The notes under the pieces are model-generated. The model saw only the letters and a list, made by a program, of their open reading frames with translations. It made no database searches and had not been told where the DNA came from. Below are positions 60,979 through 64,000 of a stretch of 64,000 nucleotides of DNA, in pieces. The position numbers and the translations under genes are program-made. How positions within the stretch are numbered: the first letter of the stretch is position 1; each line of letters begins with the position of its first letter. Source of the DNA: Saccharothrix tamanrassetensis (GTDB taxonomy: Bacteria; Actinomycetota; Actinomycetes; Mycobacteriales; Pseudonocardiaceae); contig NZ_JACHJN010000002.1 in the NCBI RefSeq assembly GCF_014203665.1, positions 248,001 through 312,000 of the forward strand, in the 5' to 3' direction.

Positions 60979-61757
60979 TCCCGGTCGGGCTGTCCACCGC
61001 GGCGGTGTGGCCGCAGCCGGCGGGCACCGCGTTCGAGGCCGCCGCGGACCTCGGCTACGACGGCGTCGAGGTCATGGTGTGGGCCGACCCGGTCAGCCAG
61101 GACGTCGGGGCGCTGCGACGGCTGGCGAACCGCACCGTGCCCGTGCTCGCCGTGCACGCCCCGTGCCTGCTGATCAGCCAGCGCGTCTGGTCCCCGGACC
61201 CGGCGGAGCGCCTGCGGCGCAGCGTGGCGGCCGCGCAGGAGCTGGGAGCCCGCACGGTGGTGGTGCACCCGCCGTTCCTGTGGCAGCGCCGGTACGCCGA
61301 GGGGTTCGCCGACCTGGTGGTCGAGCTGGAGGACGAGAGCGGCGTCGCCATCGCGGTGGAGAACATGTTCCCGGTGCGGCGCAAGCTCGGCCGTGGCCGT
61401 TCCGTGCAGGTCACCGCGTTCCGGCCGTCCATCGACCCGACCGACGTCGGCCACCGCAACTACACGCTGGACCTGTCGCACGCCTCCGCGGCGCACGCGG
61501 ACACGATGGAATTGGCCAAGCGGATGGGTGACGGCCTCGCCCACGTCCACCTGGCCGATGGCACGGGCCTGCCGAAGGACGAACACCTGATCCCCGGACG
61601 GGGCAACCAGCCCTGCGCCGAACTGTGCCGGAGCCTGCGCCGTTCGGGCTTCGGCGGGCAGGTCGTGCTGGAGGTCAACACCCGCAAAGCGCGGACAGCC
61701 GTCGAGCGCCGCGAACTGCTCGCCGAGTCGCTGCTTTTCGCCCGCCTGCACCTCTGA
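60975..61757 (+). CDS. Sugar phosphate isomerase/epimerase-like TIM-barrel protein (Rv0498-like)
   Basis: A 260-residue AP-endonuclease-2/xylose-isomerase-fold protein: [64 protein letters not shown] and AVENMFPVR. Metal-binding His and Glu residues are retained. The substrate is unknown. The likely TTG start overlaps the previous stop (TTGA), so it is coupled to the membrane-protein gene. Confidence 0.88.
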   Translation: MIPVGLSTAAVWPQPAGTAFEAAADLGYDGVEVMVWADPVSQDVGALRRLANRTVPVLAVHAPCLLISQRVWSPDPAERLRRSVAAAQELGARTVVVHPPFLWQRRYAEGFADLVVELEDESGVAIAVENMFPVRRKLGRGRSVQVTAFRPSIDPTDVGHRNYTLDLSHASAAHADTMELAKRMGDGLAHVHLADGTGLPKDEHLIPGRGNQPCAELCRSLRRSGFGGQVVLEVNTRKARTAVERRELLAESLLFARLHL

Positions 61758-61797
61758 CCCGCTGCTTTCCCGTCAAGTAGCGACTAGGGTCTTGATC

Positions 61798-62718
61798 GTG
61801 AATCCGTTGCGCTCGTTGATCCTCGCCGCCGCGGGCAACGACGCGGTACGGCGAGCCGTCGCGACCGCGCCGGTCAGCCGCGAGGTGGTGCGCCGTTTCG
61901 TGGCGGGCGAGACGGTCGCGTCGGCCCTCGACGTGACCGGTGACCTGGTCGAGAACGGCCTGAGGGTCACCCTGGACTACCTGGGCGAGGACACCACCGA
62001 CCGCGGGCTCGCGGAACGGACCGTCCAGTCCTACCTGACCCTGCTGGACCAGCTGCACGACACCGGGCTGGCGGTCGACGCCGAGGTGAGCGTCAAGCTG
62101 TCGGCCGTGGGCCAGTCCCTGGACGAACGGCTCGCGCTGGACAACGCGTCCCGCATCTGCGCCGCCGCGGAACAGGGCGGGACCACCGTCACGCTGGACA
62201 TGGAAGACCACACCACCACCGACTCGACCTTGCGCGTGCTCGCCGAACTGCACCGCTCGTGGCCGTCGACCGGTGCCGTCCTCCAGGCCTACCTGCGGCG
62301 GACGCTGGACGACTGCCGCGCCCTGGCGGGCTCCCGTGTCCGCCTGTGCAAGGGCGCCTACGCCGAACCCGCGTCCGTGGCCCACACCGACCCGCACGAG
62401 GTCGACCTGAACTACGTGCGCTGCGCGAACGTGCTGCTGTCGGGGAGCGGCTACCCGATGTTCGCCACCCACGACCCGAGGCTGATCGAGATCGTCGCCG
62501 AACGCGCCCGTTGGCACGACAAGGCGCCGGAGGACTTCGAGTACCAGATGCTGTACGGCGTCCGCCCGTCCGAACAGGCCCGCCTCACGGCCGAAGGCCA
62601 CGTCGTGCGGGTGTACGTCCCCTTCGGCGAGCAGTGGTACGGATACCTGATGCGCAGGCTGGCCGAACGCCCGGCCAACGTGGCGTTCTTCCTGCGTTCG
62701 CTGGCCGGCCGTTCTTGA
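61798..62718 (+). CDS. Proline dehydrogenase
   Basis: A 306-residue monofunctional FAD enzyme oxidising proline to pyrroline-5-carboxylate. It has VSVKLSAVGQSLDE, TLDMEDHTTTDSTL, RVRLCKGAYAEP and FEYQMLYGVRPSEQ. The GTG at 61798 is preferred to a TTG two codons earlier because a -10-like TAGGGT (61785-61790) would start the mRNA at it. The partner P5C dehydrogenase is not in the window. Confidence 0.95.
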   Translation: MNPLRSLILAAAGNDAVRRAVATAPVSREVVRRFVAGETVASALDVTGDLVENGLRVTLDYLGEDTTDRGLAERTVQSYLTLLDQLHDTGLAVDAEVSVKLSAVGQSLDERLALDNASRICAAAEQGGTTVTLDMEDHTTTDSTLRVLAELHRSWPSTGAVLQAYLRRTLDDCRALAGSRVRLCKGAYAEPASVAHTDPHEVDLNYVRCANVLLSGSGYPMFATHDPRLIEIVAERARWHDKAPEDFEYQMLYGVRPSEQARLTAEGHVVRVYVPFGEQWYGYLMRRLAERPANVAFFLRSLAGRS

Positions 62719-62726
62719 GGAGTTCC

Positions 62727-63533
62727 GTGTCGTTCTCGCTAGCCAGTGCCGTGCGCCCGTTGGGCGACGGCACCTACACCGCGACCCTCCCCGCCGAGTG
62801 GACCATCGGCCCCAAACCCCACGGCGGCTTCCTGCTCGCGCTGGCGGCACGGGCAGCGGTGCACTCGGCGGCGGTGGCCATGCCCGGCACGGAGGACCTG
62901 AACCCCCTGGCGGTGAGCGCGCAGTTCCTGCGCGCGCCGGAGGTCGGTCCCGTGCTGCTGCGGACCGAGATCCGCAAGGCGGGGCGCACGGCCACGATCG
63001 TCTCGTCCACTCTGGAACAACGCGGCCGGAGTTGCGTCGAATCAACGGTCACGGTCGGCCGGATTCCGTCGCAGACCCCGGATTACGTGGACCTCCCCGA
63101 CGTTCCCGCCGCACCGCCCGCGGATGCCGTCGACCTGGCGAATTTGGGGCCGGGCGGTGTGTACAAATTGGGCTCGGTGTGCGATGTCCGGCTGGACAAG
63201 GAAGGCGCGGGATTCCTCACCGGTCGCTCCGGTGATCCGCTGGTGCTGCGCCTTTGGGTTCGTCCTCTCGGGGAACGCCCGGACCCCTATTTCGCGCTCA
63301 TCGCCGGCGACATCTCCATGCCCGTGACCTTCAACCTCGGCCGTTTCGGCTGGTCCCCGACCGTGCAGTTGACCGCGCTGCTCAGAGCCGATCCGGCTCC
63401 CGGCTGGCTGCGGGTGCAGGTGTCCTGCACCGCCGTGCACGGCCAGTGGTTCGACGAGGACGCCGTGGTGATCGACTCGACCGGCCGCCTCGTCTGCCAG
63501 GCCCGCCAGTTGGCCCTCACGCCCGCCGGCTGA
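62727..63533 (+). CDS. Thioesterase-like (double hot-dog) protein
   Basis: A 268-residue protein: ATLPAEWTIGPKPHGGFLLA (residues 20-39), AQFLRAPEVGPVLLRTEI, then a second half with DISMPVTFNLGRFGWSPTVQ and VSCTAVHGQWFDEDAVVID. This is the TesB-type acyl-CoA thioesterase fold in one chain. The substrate is unknown. GTG start with GAGGA 6 bases upstream, 8 bp after the proline dehydrogenase gene. Confidence 0.85.
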   Translation: MSFSLASAVRPLGDGTYTATLPAEWTIGPKPHGGFLLALAARAAVHSAAVAMPGTEDLNPLAVSAQFLRAPEVGPVLLRTEIRKAGRTATIVSSTLEQRGRSCVESTVTVGRIPSQTPDYVDLPDVPAAPPADAVDLANLGPGGVYKLGSVCDVRLDKEGAGFLTGRSGDPLVLRLWVRPLGERPDPYFALIAGDISMPVTFNLGRFGWSPTVQLTALLRADPAPGWLRVQVSCTAVHGQWFDEDAVVIDSTGRLVCQARQLALTPAG

Positions 63534-63582
63534 GGCGCAAGCGCTTGCACCCAGGCGCGCCCACGCACACTCCTGCCGTGCT

Positions 63583-63789
63583 GTGTGTCATCCCCGTATG
63601 GCCTGCGCGCAGCGAACCGCAGTTGTCCGGGGAATGCAAGCACGCTTTTCGCTTGCATTCCCCGGACAACTGCGGTTGTCTTTGACCAGGACATGCGGGG
63701 ATGACGCACGGCCTGCTCGCATCTTTTATGCTTTGGTTTTATGGGATCCTTGGCGGCCTGCCCGTCCGGCGAGGACGCTTTTTCTTTTA
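63583..63789 (+). repeat. Nested-palindrome element, copy B
   Basis: Outer arms 63583-63605 and 63687-63709 (20 of 23 complementary) enclose a perfect 27-bp inner stem (63615-63641 with 63651-63677) with the 9-base loop ACGCTTTTC. The stem base AACCGCA is shared with copy A; the middle of the stem is different. Downstream, ATCCTTGGCGG, CTGCCCGTCCGGCGAGGACG and CTTTTT (63746-63784) repeat the copy A block, ending in a terminator-like hairpin plus T-run. Confidence 0.78.
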
Positions 63790-63825
63790 GCGGGATCGGT
63801 TGGCGACTTGGTGCTGGATCGCTGC

Positions 63826-64000
63826 CGGTCAAAGAAAAAGCGACGCTCGCCGCTTGGCAGGCCTCCGGGGAGGAAAAACGAAGGGCGTCGTGTTCTCCCC
63901 GCATGGCCTGTCAAAGACGACCACCCTTGTCCTGGGGGTGCAAGCGGTGAAGCGTGCTTGCACCCCCAGGACAAGCGCGGTAGCCCTCCGGGCAGGCCAT
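63826..64000 (-). repeat. Nested-palindrome element, copy C (inverted, cut by window end)
   Basis: On the minus strand this copy has a perfect 20-bp inner stem (63926-63945 with 63956-63975) around the loop ACGCTTCACC, and the outer arm near 63895-63911 (CCCCGCATGGCCTG) facing an arm at the window end. Downstream on the minus strand are GGCCTGCC, CGGCGAG and CGCTTTTTCTTTGAC, matching copies A and B. B and C are head to head around about 30 central bases. Frames across this region that look like proteins are artefacts of the repeat. Confidence 0.7.

Noticed and set aside
63726..63974. 82-codon minus-strand protein at the window end
   Set aside because: It is translated repeat element; similar frames appear in copies A and B in different phases.

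Overview
The window is very GC-rich, uses GTG/TTG starts freely and shows many promoters whose -10 box lies 6-9 bases before a start codon (leaderless mRNAs). It carries mycothiol genes, SenX3-RegX3, an HBHA-like gene and a TipA-type regulator, so it comes from an actinomycete, most likely a filamentous member of the Pseudonocardiaceae (Saccharothrix/Lentzea/Actinosynnema-like). The family is an inference. Gene order from about 31.5 to 62 kb follows the Mycobacterium tuberculosis Rv0474-Rv0498 block (HTH, hbhA, DUF2516; murB, L,D-transpeptidase, SDR; mshA, YbjN, gpm1, senX3, regX3, ppx, Rv0497, Rv0498), with insertions.

Layout. 0-6.4 kb: partial ABC solute-binding lipoprotein, cspA, a copper efflux pair behind a CsoR-like operator with a frameshifted copA, and a ScbR-like TetR regulator. 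6.5-6.8 kb: tRNA-Glu/Asp/Phe cluster with terminator. 7-10.6 kb: PP2C phosphatase divergent from an HTH + Clp-N pair across two palindromes; YczE-like membrane protein divergent from a MocR regulator. 10.6-12.9 kb: hairpin-rich non-coding stretch and a secreted Pro/Ala-rich protein. 13-17.4 kb: a cytoplasmic subtilase converging on an overlapping operon of ECF sigma factor, 140-residue partner and TPR-CHAT (caspase-like) protein; this is the best candidate for an undescribed signalling or conflict system. 17.6-24 kb: PadR-controlled ABC exporter with two FtsX-type permeases. 24-29.4 kb: CGNR regulator, DUF445, DapC-like aminotransferase, membrane NACHT NTPase, zinc-ribbon protein.

29.4-30.3 kb and 63.5-64 kb hold copies of one repeat family: conserved outer inverted arms, a conserved ACGCTT loop, and long inner stems that differ in sequence between copies but stay perfectly paired. 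30.3-46 kb: PCMT-like methyltransferase, HBHA block, DJ-1 protein, TipA-like MerR, YbaK, TetR/amidase pair, LOG protein, PurU, mycothiol-dependent enzyme, MurB, trypsin-like protease, SDR, L,D-transpeptidase. 46-51.9 kb: mshA operon, DUF4349 lipoprotein, acyl-CoA ligase. 52-55.5 kb: TIR-NB-ARC-TPR protein, a 56-residue secreted peptide, and an NmrA-type gene behind a SoxR-like box in a 19-bp promoter spacer. 55.6-63.5 kb: gpmA, senX3-regX3, ppx, Rv0497/Rv0498 homologues, proline dehydrogenase, thioesterase.

Three multidomain NTPase/protease modules (TPR-CHAT, NACHT-TM, TIR-NB-ARC-TPR) lie between housekeeping genes without transposases, a pattern seen for conflict or programmed-response genes in multicellular actinomycetes.
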